Assembly (NCBI GenBank): GCA_002412595.1 | Contig: DHVJ01000054.1 | Coordinates: 1-12,489 of the forward strand | Origin: Anaerolineaceae bacterium UBA5211 | Lineage (GTDB): Bacteria; Chloroflexota; Anaerolineae; Anaerolineales; Anaerolineaceae | Length of the DNA stretch: 12,489 nt | Reading direction: 5' to 3' | Made by a program: the position numbers and the translations under genes | Shown: positions 6,262 to 12,489 of the stretch, one piece after another | How positions within the stretch are numbered: position 1 is the first letter of the stretch | Layout of the letters: each line of letters opens with the position of its first letter | Notes under the pieces: model-generated | What the model was told of the DNA's origin: nothing | Database searches by the model: none | The model's input: only the letters and a program-made list of their open reading frames with translations

Positions 6262-6945
6262 ATGGATAAGAAAATCTTAGTGCGCTATGTCGTGCGTGAA
6301 TTGATGGGTGTGGCGACCGTCGCGGCGGCTTTACTGATTCCGGCTGGCACCTGGAGTTGGTGGCAGGCCTGGGTGACCACAGCCCTGACCCTGGCCTGGG
6401 TGATTGCCACGGCCTGGATCATCCTGCGCGTGCATCCGGCCCTGCTGGCTGAACGTTTGGGGCCGCGCCCGGGCGCGCAGCGCTGGGATATGCTTATCCT
6501 CAGTGCCATGGGTTTGCTGCAGCTGTTGCGTTATGTCCTGGCCGGTTTGGATCATCGCCTGGGTTGGACGGCTGTTTTCCCGCTGTGGCTTCAAATGGCC
6601 GGCCTGATATTGGCTGGTTTAGGTTACGTGTTGGCAGTCTGGGCCACGGGCAGCAATGCCTATTTCTCGCAGGTGGTGCGCCTGCAGCGCGAACGGGGCC
6701 AAAGCGTGGTGAGCAGTGGTCCGTATGCCTGGGTGCGCCATCCTGCCTATTTCGGGCTGCTTGTGGACGAGCTGGGTTTGCCCTTCTTGCTCAACTCGCT
6801 GCCAGCCCTGGGCGTTGGCTTGCTGGACGCGGCTTTGCTGATTCTGCGCACGCGTTTGGAAGATCGTTTCCTGCAGGACAACCTGCCCGGTTATAAAGAA
6901 TATGCCGCGCGGGTGCGTTACCGCCTGCTGCCCAGGATCTGGTAG
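6262..6945 (+). CDS. ICMT/PEMT-type integral membrane methyltransferase
   Basis: A 227-residue membrane protein with about five hydrophobic segments (near 14-30, 34-52, 76-93, 103-130 and 165-195). The C-terminal half has the isoprenylcysteine/phospholipid methyltransferase signature GPYAWVRHPAYFG (153-165), then a conserved glutamate E200 and LPGYKEYAARVRYRLLP, which form the S-adenosylmethionine site in ICMT relatives. Bacterial members methylate lipids or other hydrophobic acceptors in the membrane; the substrate here cannot be told. ATG 6262 (MDKKILVRY) was preferred over the in-frame TTG at 6247, which has no ribosome site and would lie in the -10. ATG 6262 also lacks a ribosome site. 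It shares a 120-bp intergenic region and an operator with the MarR-GNAT gene and may be controlled by it. Confidence 0.87.
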   Translation: MDKKILVRYVVRELMGVATVAAALLIPAGTWSWWQAWVTTALTLAWVIATAWIILRVHPALLAERLGPRPGAQRWDMLILSAMGLLQLLRYVLAGLDHRLGWTAVFPLWLQMAGLILAGLGYVLAVWATGSNAYFSQVVRLQRERGQSVVSSGPYAWVRHPAYFGLLVDELGLPFLLNSLPALGVGLLDAALLILRTRLEDRFLQDNLPGYKEYAARVRYRLLPRIW

Positions 6946-7107
6946 TGAAAACCTCGGCTGGATATACAGATTCCCACTTAATCATTCCCATCTGACAGCA
7001 TATCCTGTAATCTTCCAGGAACTTCAGCCCCGATGGGCATTTCAAGCACAAAATTCACAATTTATAAAAACCTAAAAAAAACCTGATATTGGGTCAGAAA
7101 ATCATTC

Positions 7108-7159
7108 ATTAGACAAAGCTTAACCATAAAGCAACAACCCTTTAACCAGAATTTAACCT
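7108..7159 (+). promoter_or_regulatory. Pho-box-like array of TTAACC repeats
   Basis: Three near-identical octamers, CTTAACCA (7119-7126), TTTAACCA (7141-7148) and TTTAACCT (7152-7159), start at 7119, 7141 and 7152. Their spacings are 22 and 11 bp. Degenerate units fill the same register at 7108 (ATTAGACA) and 7130 (AGCAACAA). This matches the cyanobacterial Pho box (PyTTAAPyPy repeats with 3-nt gaps) and the Bacillus PhoP box (TTAACA-like repeats, about 11-bp period). It lies where such activators bind, just before a -10. Confidence 0.65.
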
Positions 7160-7167
7160 TGCCTCCT

Positions 7168-7173
7168 TACAAT
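7168..7173 (+). promoter_or_regulatory. -10 element of the importer operon
   Basis: TACAAT (5 of 6 to consensus) starts 8 nt after the last TTAACC repeat. There is no -35 hexamer at the right distance, as expected when a Pho-type activator replaces it. The predicted start is near 7180, giving a leader of about 37 nt with AAGGAG at 7202-7207. The rest of 6946-7107 shows no gene and no clear terminator. Confidence 0.5.
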
Positions 7174-7216
7174 CAGATTGTTAAAACGATCAACAACTGT
7201 TAAGGAGAATAAGAAT

Positions 7217-8368
7217 ATGATTTCCACCCGTTCTGTACGTATTGTATCTGTACTCGTTCTGGCAACAATGCTCCTCACCGCTTGCGGCAGCAGCGCTACG
7301 ACCGCTGTCTCCGAATGGAGCAATGCTGCCTCCGCTGAAGCTGGCGGCGGCATGGATGCCCTGGTTGCGGCTGCTCAGGCAGAAGGCGAATTGAATGTCA
7401 TTGCCCTGCCCGAAGACTGGTGCAATTACGGCGAAATGATCTCGACCTTCGAGGGCAAATATGGCATCAAGGTTAATTCCATCACCCCCGAAGCCGGTTC
7501 CGCCGATGAAGTTCAAGCCATTATCGATAACAAAGAGAATAAAGGCCCGCAGGCCCCGGATGTGATTGACGTTGGCCCTGCTTATGGTCCTTCCTCCAAG
7601 GATCAGGATTTGCTGGCTCCCTATAAGGTTTCCGTCTGGGACAGCATGGCCGGTGTCAAGGATGCCGATGGCTACTTCTACACTGATTACAACGGTGTCA
7701 TGGTCTTCGAAGTCAACACGGATGTCGTAACCGATGTTCCCCAGGATTATGCCGATTTGCTGGATCCCAAATACAACGGTCAGGTAGCCCTGGCGGGTGA
7801 CCCGCGTGCTTCCAACCAGGCTGCCCAGACCGTCTATGCTGCGGCGTTAGCCAACGGCGGTTCCCTGGATGACATCCAGCCCGGCCTTGAGTTTTTCAAA
7901 CAATTGAACGAAACGGGCAATTTACTGCCCCTGATCGCCAACACCGGTTCCATCGCCATGGGCGAAACCCCCATTACTTTCCAATGGAACTATTTGGCGC
8001 TGGCTAATGACGATGCCTTTGCCGGCAACCCGCCGCTGGAAATCGTATATCCCGAATCTGTAAGCTGGGGCGGTTATTACCTGCAGGCCATCAGTGCCTA
8101 TGCTCCCCATCCCGCCGCGGCGCGTTTGTGGCAGGAATACATCTATTCGGATGAAGGCCAAACCATTTGGATGAACGGCTACTGTGCTCCTGCTCGTTTG
8201 GCTGATATGTTGGAGCGCGGTGTGGTTTCCGCTGAACTGCAAGCCAAACTGCCTGATCCCGCCATCATTGAAAATGCAGTAGTTCCGGATGGCGACCAGC
8301 TCTCCGCTGCCCGCGACCTGATCAAGGAACAATGGGACAGTGTGGTTGGATTGGATATCAAAGAATAA
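7217..8368 (+). CDS. ABC importer substrate-binding lipoprotein (AfuA/PotD-like)
   Basis: A 383-residue extracytoplasmic binding protein. The signal peptide ends in lipobox LLTAC with C23 acylated, so it is tethered to the membrane. The mature domain begins after a Ser/Ala-rich linker, with GELNVIALPEDW (about 56-67). It continues through YGIKVNSITPEAGSADE, APDVIDVG, DYADLLDPKYNGQVAL and PHPAAARLWQEYIYSDEGQ, the pattern of iron/polyamine/aminoethylphosphonate-type cluster D binding proteins. The mature protein has two further cysteines (C69, C323). ATG 7217 is set by AAGGAG 9 nt upstream; an in-frame TTG at 7178 is not needed. It is first in a five-gene operon and likely most highly expressed, because a hairpin follows it. 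The ligand cannot be read from sequence; the Pho-like box and the downstream phosphatase point to a phosphorylated compound or phosphonate. Confidence 0.93.
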   Translation: MISTRSVRIVSVLVLATMLLTACGSSATTAVSEWSNAASAEAGGGMDALVAAAQAEGELNVIALPEDWCNYGEMISTFEGKYGIKVNSITPEAGSADEVQAIIDNKENKGPQAPDVIDVGPAYGPSSKDQDLLAPYKVSVWDSMAGVKDADGYFYTDYNGVMVFEVNTDVVTDVPQDYADLLDPKYNGQVALAGDPRASNQAAQTVYAAALANGGSLDDIQPGLEFFKQLNETGNLLPLIANTGSIAMGETPITFQWNYLALANDDAFAGNPPLEIVYPESVSWGGYYLQAISAYAPHPAAARLWQEYIYSDEGQTIWMNGYCAPARLADMLERGVVSAELQAKLPDPAIIENAVVPDGDQLSAARDLIKEQWDSVVGLDIKE

Positions 8369-8390
8369 TCGCTTTGTAAACGCAACAATC

Positions 8391-8433
8391 TTCATGCGCA
8401 GCCTGACAAAAGTTGGGCTGCGCATGAAATTTT
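8391..8433 (+). terminator. Strong hairpin between binding-protein and permease genes (attenuator)
   Basis: A perfect 13-bp stem joins 8391-8403 (TTCATGCGCAGCC) and 8416-8428 around a 12-nt loop, followed by only four Ts (8430-8433). It probably terminates part of transcription or protects the upstream mRNA end. Either would give more binding protein than membrane components, a common arrangement in binding-protein importers. Confidence 0.75.
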
Positions 8434-8458
8434 CCGTTCCCGGATCAATTTCAATCTT

Positions 8459-9376
8459 ATGAAAAAAACACGAAATCGCAAGTTACCTGGAAACAGTCAA
8501 TGGCAGTGGAAAAATTTAATTGGTTTGCTGCCATTCTTTTTATTTATTGCTTTTTTCCTGGTGATGCCCTCCCTTACCCTTTTTTCCGGCGCTTTTCAGG
8601 ATGTGGATGGGCATTTCACATTGGCTAATTTTTCTTTTTTACAGAACACCTTCGCATTGAAGTCTTACTTGACCTCTGTTTGGGTCAGTCTGATCACCTC
8701 TGTGATTGGAGGCGTTTTTGGCTTTTTTGTGGCTTATGCCATCACAGCTGAACGCGCACCGCGCTGGATGCGGAACGTGCTGACCACTTTTTCAGGCCTG
8801 GCGGCTAACTTCGGCGGTGTGCCGTTGGCCTTCGCCTTTATTGCCACGCTCGGCCGCACCGGATTTATCACAGCCTTGCTTAAAGGTATTTGTTTTAACG
8901 GTGCGGGTGGTACAACCATCTGCCCATTTAATCCATATGAACATGGTTTTAATTTGTATAGTGTGACCGGTTTAATTTTGGCCTATACCTATTTCCAATT
9001 TCCGCTCATGGTGCTGACCATTACACCCGCGCTGGAAGGACTTAAGAGAGAATGGAGTGAAGCTTCTGCCAACCTGGGCTCCAGCAGCAGCCAATATTGG
9101 CGCTATGTGGCTTTGCCGGTGTTGTGGCCTTCCCTGTTGGGCGCGACCATCCTGCTCTTTGGGAATGCCTTCGGCGCTTATGCCACCGCTCAAGCGCTGA
9201 CCGGGGGCAGCATTTACCTGGTGACCATCATGATCGGCCAGCAGATCCGCGGGGATGTGCTGGGTAATCCCAATGAAGGCTATGCATTGGCGTTCGGTAT
9301 GGTGGTCATTATGAGCATCACCATCTTCCTGTATGTCATGCTGCAGCGTAAAACCACACGATGGATTAAGTCATGA
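8459..9376 (+). CDS. ABC importer permease 1 (PotB/PhnU-like)
   Basis: A 305-residue inner-membrane protein with about six membrane segments; the first is at 20-42, after a basic cytoplasmic N-terminus. The EAA coupling loop EASANLGSSSSQYWRYVALP (from E201) contacts the ATPase. Between the third and fourth helices is a loop of about 30 residues with two cysteines (GICFNGAGGTTICPFNPYEH), probably extracytoplasmic. The family is type I importers for ferric iron, polyamines, thiamine or 2-aminoethylphosphonate. The ATG at 8459 has no recognisable ribosome site, so translation may be inefficient, adding to the effect of the upstream hairpin. The stop overlaps the next gene by 4 nt (ATGA), a sign of translational coupling. 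It pairs with the 9373 permease to form a heterodimeric channel. Confidence 0.93.
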   Translation: MKKTRNRKLPGNSQWQWKNLIGLLPFFLFIAFFLVMPSLTLFSGAFQDVDGHFTLANFSFLQNTFALKSYLTSVWVSLITSVIGGVFGFFVAYAITAERAPRWMRNVLTTFSGLAANFGGVPLAFAFIATLGRTGFITALLKGICFNGAGGTTICPFNPYEHGFNLYSVTGLILAYTYFQFPLMVLTITPALEGLKREWSEASANLGSSSSQYWRYVALPVLWPSLLGATILLFGNAFGAYATAQALTGGSIYLVTIMIGQQIRGDVLGNPNEGYALAFGMVVIMSITIFLYVMLQRKTTRWIKS

Positions 9377-10167
9377 AAACACAAAAAAAGAATACCTGGG
9401 CCATCTTTTGGGCCGTTCTGGCTATGCTTTATTTTTTCGTCCCCATGCTGGGTACTTTTATTTTTTCGCTGCGCATGAAACGTGGCGTGCTCAGTTTTCA
9501 GGCCTACCAATCCGTTCTGGCGGATTCGCGTTTCCTGGAAAGTTTTCGCTACTCTGCCACCATGGGCATCATTACGGTGCTGGTCAGTGTGCTGCTGCTG
9601 TTGCCAACAGTGTATTGGATTTATGTCAAAGTGCCCTGGATGCGTCCAGCCATGGATATCATCACCATCTTGCCTTTTGTCGTGCCGGTGATTGTGTTGG
9701 TCTTTGGCCTGATCCGCACCTTTGGCCGCCCTCCTTTTCAGCTGACCCTGACCACTTTTGGCACGGATATCCTCATGACGGCTGGCTATGTCATCATTAC
9801 CATGCCGTATATGTATAGGGCTATTGATGTGGGGATGCGCTCAATGGATGTGCGTACGCTTACAGAAGCTGCGCAAAGCCTGGGTTCTAATTGGTTCCAG
9901 GTCCTTACACAAGTGATTCTGCCTAACTTGCGTATTGCAGTATTGAGCGGCGCGCTGATTTGTTTCGCTACAGTCATGGGAGAACTGATCCTGGCGGATT
10001 TTTTGGTGCGTCCGGCGTTGGGTTCTTACATGGCCGGTATCGGCCGCTCAAAAGCCTATGAACCGGCTGCGTTGGCCATCATCAGCTACGGTCTTACCTG
10101 GGTTTGCCTGGGTCTGATCCAGTATTTCAGCCGGGGTAGTCAGGAACAGCAGCTTACCGGTAGATAA
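9373..10167 (+). CDS. ABC importer permease 2 (PotC/PhnV-like)
   Basis: A 264-residue inner-membrane permease with about six hydrophobic helices, the first at 9-29. The EAA loop EAAQSLGSNWFQVLTQVILP starts at E165. It is shorter than permease 1 at the N-terminus, as is usual for the PotC-type partner. Its ATG overlaps the preceding stop in ATGA, so the two permeases are translated together and should reach equal amounts. It is followed 20 nt later by the ATPase gene. The substrate is the same unknown as for the binding protein. Confidence 0.93.
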   Translation: MKTQKKNTWAIFWAVLAMLYFFVPMLGTFIFSLRMKRGVLSFQAYQSVLADSRFLESFRYSATMGIITVLVSVLLLLPTVYWIYVKVPWMRPAMDIITILPFVVPVIVLVFGLIRTFGRPPFQLTLTTFGTDILMTAGYVIITMPYMYRAIDVGMRSMDVRTLTEAAQSLGSNWFQVLTQVILPNLRIAVLSGALICFATVMGELILADFLVRPALGSYMAGIGRSKAYEPAALAIISYGLTWVCLGLIQYFSRGSQEQQLTGR

Positions 10168-10187
10168 AAACGAAGGTTGAGGAATAA

Positions 10188-11249
10188 ATGGCACAATTGG
10201 AATTAACTAACATTACTAAATCATTCGGCGGTACGATCGCCGTGCAGAATTTCAACCTGGCGATTGAGACAGGCGAATTCATTTCTTTCCTGGGGCCCAG
10301 CGGGTGCGGTAAAACCACTACTTTGCGCATGGTTGCCGGCTTTGAGATTCCCACTTCCGGTACGGTTACGCTGGATGGCGTGGATCTTACCAATTTGCCG
10401 CCTAACAAACGCAACATGGGCATGGTGTTTCAATCTTATGCGCTATTCCCTAATATGACGGCTGCTCAAAATGTGGGTTATGGTCTTAAAGTGGCAGGCA
10501 AACCGAAAGATGAAATTGATCAGCGCGTGGATGAGATGCTGGAGTTGATCCAGATGCGCGATTTTTCTCGCCGTTATCCCAACCAGCTTTCCGGCGGCCA
10601 GCAGCAGCGTCTGGCATTAGCGCGCTCTCTGGCCATCCGCCCGAAGGTGCTGTTGCTGGATGAACCGCTTTCCGCACTGGATGCTAAGATTCGCCTGGAA
10701 CTGCGCCAGGAAATCCGCCGTATCCAACGCCAGCTGGGCATCACCACCATTTATGTGACCCATGACCAGGAAGAAGCCTTTTCGCTTTCAGACCGGGTTG
10801 TGGTCATGAGCCGTGGGCTTATTCAACAGGTAGATACACCTATCCAGATTTATAATCATCCCGCCAGCGACTTTGTGGCTGAGTTCGTCGGGCATATCAA
10901 TCTGCTGCCGGTGGAAGTGGCGCAAGCAAAGGAGGGGTTGGTGCGCCTGGGCAGCCAGCTCATTCGAGCCGGCCAGTTTGAGCATCTGAACGGCCGCCCG
11001 GTGCGCCTGGCGGTACGCCCTGAAGAATTGAAATCCGGATTTGCGGAAGGGGCCAACAACTTGACGGGTAAAATAGAGTCTGTGACTTATCTGGGCGCCA
11101 TCGTGCGCGTCCATGTGGATGTGGACGGCCACCTGGTCTCGTTGGAAATGTTCAACGAGCGGTCGCTGAATATTCCGGCAGTCGGTCAGCCTTATCAAAT
11201 AAATTTTCCGGTGGAGGCTTGTTGGCTGACGAATGGTGAGAAGGAATGA
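10188..11249 (+). CDS. ABC importer ATPase (PotA/FbpC/PhnT-like)
   Basis: A 353-residue ATP-binding subunit that drives import on the cytoplasmic side. Visible motifs are Walker A GPSGCGKTT (36-44), Q-loop Q82 in VFQSYALFP, signature LSGGQQQ (134-140), Walker B VLLLDEP (154-160, catalytic E159), D-loop SALD and switch H192 (YVTHDQEEA). From about residue 240 comes a TOBE-type regulatory domain: FVGHINLLPVEV, VRLAVRPEEL, LTGKIESVTYLG and VSLEMFNERS. This layout is typical of iron/polyamine/phosphonate importers. GAGG before the ATG serves as ribosome site. The gene ends 7 nt before the HAD phosphatase start, so all five genes are probably co-transcribed. Confidence 0.95.
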   Translation: MAQLELTNITKSFGGTIAVQNFNLAIETGEFISFLGPSGCGKTTTLRMVAGFEIPTSGTVTLDGVDLTNLPPNKRNMGMVFQSYALFPNMTAAQNVGYGLKVAGKPKDEIDQRVDEMLELIQMRDFSRRYPNQLSGGQQQRLALARSLAIRPKVLLLDEPLSALDAKIRLELRQEIRRIQRQLGITTIYVTHDQEEAFSLSDRVVVMSRGLIQQVDTPIQIYNHPASDFVAEFVGHINLLPVEVAQAKEGLVRLGSQLIRAGQFEHLNGRPVRLAVRPEELKSGFAEGANNLTGKIESVTYLGAIVRVHVDVDGHLVSLEMFNERSLNIPAVGQPYQINFPVEACWLTNGEKE

Positions 11250-11256
11250 AATACGT

Positions 11257-11898
11257 ATGAGTTTGGCAATTTTTGATTTGGATTACACGCTGGTAGAAGG
11301 AGATTGCGAATCGCTCTGGTGCCAGTTCCTACTGGAACAGGGGCTGGTGGACGCGGCTTTCGTCAACCGCATTGCGGAATTCTATGTGGAGTATGAAAAC
11401 GGTCGGCTTGATTTTTATGCTTATGAAAGTTTTTTGATGCATACCATGGCTTCCCTGGGAGCTTCCAAATTGACTCCTATGCGCGCGGCTTTCCTGCAGC
11501 GCCTGCGCTTCCGCCTGCGCCCCTATGTGGTACGCTGGTTGGATTGGCACCGCGGACAAGGTCACCAGGTTTTGATGATCACGGCTACCAATTCTTTCCT
11601 GGCGCGTCCGATGGCGGATCTGCTGCGCATCAAGCAGTTGATCTGCACTGAGGTCGAAATGCAGGAAGGCTGCCCCACCGGCCTGGTACTCGGCACCATC
11701 CCCTACCGCGAGGGCAAGGTGGCGCTGCTGGATGCCTGGCTATCGCATTGGGATCAAACCCTAAAGGATAGCTGGGGCTACAGTGATTCCTACAACGATT
11801 TGCCTTTGCTGCAGCATGTGCGTTACCCGGTGGCTGTCACGCCTGATTCCAACCTGTACTGCCACGCCCTAGAACACGGCTGGGATATCCTCACTTAA
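11257..11898 (+). CDS. HAD-IB family hydrolase (SerB-like phosphatase)
   Basis: A 213-residue soluble HAD phosphatase of the SerB-like IB group. Motif I is FDLDYT with nucleophile D7 and acid/base D9, motif II MITATNSF (T109), motif III K154 in YREGKVALLD, and motif IV GYSDSYNDLPLL (D177, D181). The helical C1 cap spans about 16-80. Family members remove phosphate from small phosphoesters such as phosphoserine or histidinol phosphate. ATG 11257 was chosen because AAGGA lies 11 nt before it and it avoids overlap with the ATPase; an in-frame ATG at 11233 would overlap it. Its place as last gene of the importer operon suggests it dephosphorylates the imported substrate. It is unlike PhnX phosphonatase, so a phosphoester is somewhat more likely than a phosphonate. 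Confidence 0.9.
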   Translation: MSLAIFDLDYTLVEGDCESLWCQFLLEQGLVDAAFVNRIAEFYVEYENGRLDFYAYESFLMHTMASLGASKLTPMRAAFLQRLRFRLRPYVVRWLDWHRGQGHQVLMITATNSFLARPMADLLRIKQLICTEVEMQEGCPTGLVLGTIPYREGKVALLDAWLSHWDQTLKDSWGYSDSYNDLPLLQHVRYPVAVTPDSNLYCHALEHGWDILT

Positions 11899-11927
11899 AA
11901 ATTCATTTAATCAGCACCTCTCAAAGC

Positions 11928-11933
11928 TATAAT
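11928..11933 (+). promoter_or_regulatory. Candidate -10 giving a leaderless nucleotidyltransferase mRNA
   Basis: A perfect TATAAT is 9 nt upstream of the ATG at 11943, with no ribosome site between. Transcription would start at or next to the initiation codon. The -35 region (11905-11911, TTTAA) is poor. No terminator is visible after the HAD gene, so read-through is also possible. Confidence 0.45.
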
Positions 11934-11942
11934 CTAACTGAT

Positions 11943-12350
11943 ATGAAATCCCCATCAGTTAATCTTTTCTTGCATAAATTCACAACCTGGGCACAGACCG
12001 AGGAGAATATCCTGGCAGCTGGCTTGGTGGGTTCGCAGGCGCGCGGTACGGCCGGGCCTGATTCGGATGTGGATTTGGTCATCCTAGCCCGAGCCCCGCA
12101 GACTTATCTGGAGGAAATTACTTGGGCCGAAAGCTTTGGCGCAATCGAAAAGCAGCGGGTTGAGGATTACGGTCGCGTGCAGTCCCTGCGCGTCTGGTAC
12201 CGCGGCGGTCTGGAAGTGGAGTACGGTTTTACGGATGAAAGTTGGGCGGAGTTACCGATGGATGCCGGCACCCGCCGCGTGGTGTCGGACGGGCTGTGCG
12301 TCCTTTGGGAACGCGAGCCGCTGCTCAGCCAACTGCTGCCGGCGGATTGA
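11943..12350 (+). CDS. Small stand-alone nucleotidyltransferase-fold protein
   Basis: A 135-residue protein with the pol-beta nucleotidyltransferase signature GLVGSQARGTAGPDSDVDLVIL (GS at 30-31, metal-binding D42 and D44). The third carboxylate is probably an acidic residue in GGLEVEYGF near the C-terminal strand. Such minimal domains transfer a nucleotide to a protein, RNA or small molecule. MNT antitoxins share the fold, but they normally sit next to a HEPN gene and none is visible on either side. The last 40 residues (TRRVVSDGLCVLWEREPLLSQLL) resemble the end of uncharacterised nucleotidyltransferase-domain proteins in environmental genomes, from memory. No ribosome site precedes ATG 11943, consistent with leaderless initiation. 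The substrate is unknown. Confidence 0.82.
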   Translation: MKSPSVNLFLHKFTTWAQTEENILAAGLVGSQARGTAGPDSDVDLVILARAPQTYLEEITWAESFGAIEKQRVEDYGRVQSLRVWYRGGLEVEYGFTDESWAELPMDAGTRRVVSDGLCVLWEREPLLSQLLPAD

Positions 12351-12431
12351 ACGGCGGGCAGATTTCACAGGTAAAATTGGAGCATCATTTCACCGGCTGT
12401 TTCAGTAAAGGTCGGTGCTTGGAGTGTGCAC

Positions 12432-12489
12432 ATGTTACCTGAACAGAAAAATTCTGCCCAAAAAAAAGTAAAACACGTTGGCATCATCC
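12432..12489 (+). CDS. Start of a gene cut by the window edge, possibly isoprenyl diphosphate synthase
   Basis: Only 19 codons are present: MLPEQKNSAQKKVKHVGII, followed by a first base C. GGAG at 12421-12424 lies 7 nt before the ATG, a good ribosome site, so this is very likely a real gene. The ending KHVGII resembles the opening of cis-prenyltransferases (UppS), where HVGIIPDGNRRW or HVAIIMDGNGRW is typical, and the next base fits a proline codon. That match is short, so the product call is tentative. The 81-nt gap 12351-12431 shows only a weak promoter-like pair (TTGAAC at 12347, TAAAAT at 12372, 19-nt spacer). Confidence 0.45.
   Translation, partial: MLPEQKNSAQKKVKHVGII

Noticed and set aside
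7178..7216. TTG start for the binding protein
   Set aside because: It would add 13 residues before a normal signal peptide and ignore the AAGGAG site at 7202-7207 that serves ATG 7217.
11233..11256. ATG 11233 as start of the HAD protein
   Set aside because: It overlaps the ATPase end and adds residues before motif I, which in this family sits within the first ten residues; ATG 11257 fits better.

Overview
The window looks like a chromosomal fragment from a free-living bacterium, most likely a Chloroflexota (Anaerolineae-like) genome or MAG. This rests on remembered family resemblance (the lipoprotein, the release-factor-like protein and the importer binding protein look like Anaerolineae or actinobacterial homologues), on G/C-rich third codon positions with AT-rich spacers, on a Pho-box-like array of cyanobacterial type (PyTTAACC repeats at 11-bp pitch), and on two genes that look leaderless. 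The lineage is an inference; there is no rRNA or tRNA to anchor it.

Region 1 (1-3373) is a sugar-catabolism locus. A zinc alcohol dehydrogenase, cut by the window edge, runs leftward. Diverging from it are rhaB (rhamnulokinase) and rhaD (rhamnulose-1-phosphate aldolase), ending in a strong intrinsic terminator. RhaB and RhaD convert L-rhamnulose to dihydroxyacetone phosphate and L-lactaldehyde; the dehydrogenase could handle the lactaldehyde. No rhamnose isomerase or sugar transporter is visible here.

Region 2 (3374-5217) holds a spacer packed with degenerate repeats and palindromes, a cysteine-rich lipoprotein of unknown function, a small eRF1/baeRF-like protein with its own terminator, and a G/C-rich reading-frame remnant that looks like the end of a membrane protein.

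Region 3 (5218-6945) is a divergent pair: a MarR-GNAT fusion regulator with a perfect 10+3+10 palindrome over its own -35 element, and an ICMT/PEMT-type membrane methyltransferase.

Region 4 (6946-11898) is the most interesting part: a five-gene operon encoding a binding-protein-dependent importer (lipoprotein, two permeases, ATPase) followed by a HAD-IB phosphatase. Upstream lies an 11-bp-phased array of TTAACC repeats that resembles a Pho box and is followed by a good -10. Together these suggest a phosphate-starvation-induced uptake system for an organophosphate or phosphonate. A 13-bp hairpin after the binding-protein gene probably lowers expression of the membrane genes.

Region 5 (11899-12489) has a small stand-alone nucleotidyltransferase-fold protein and the first 19 codons of what may be an isoprenyl (undecaprenyl) diphosphate synthase.
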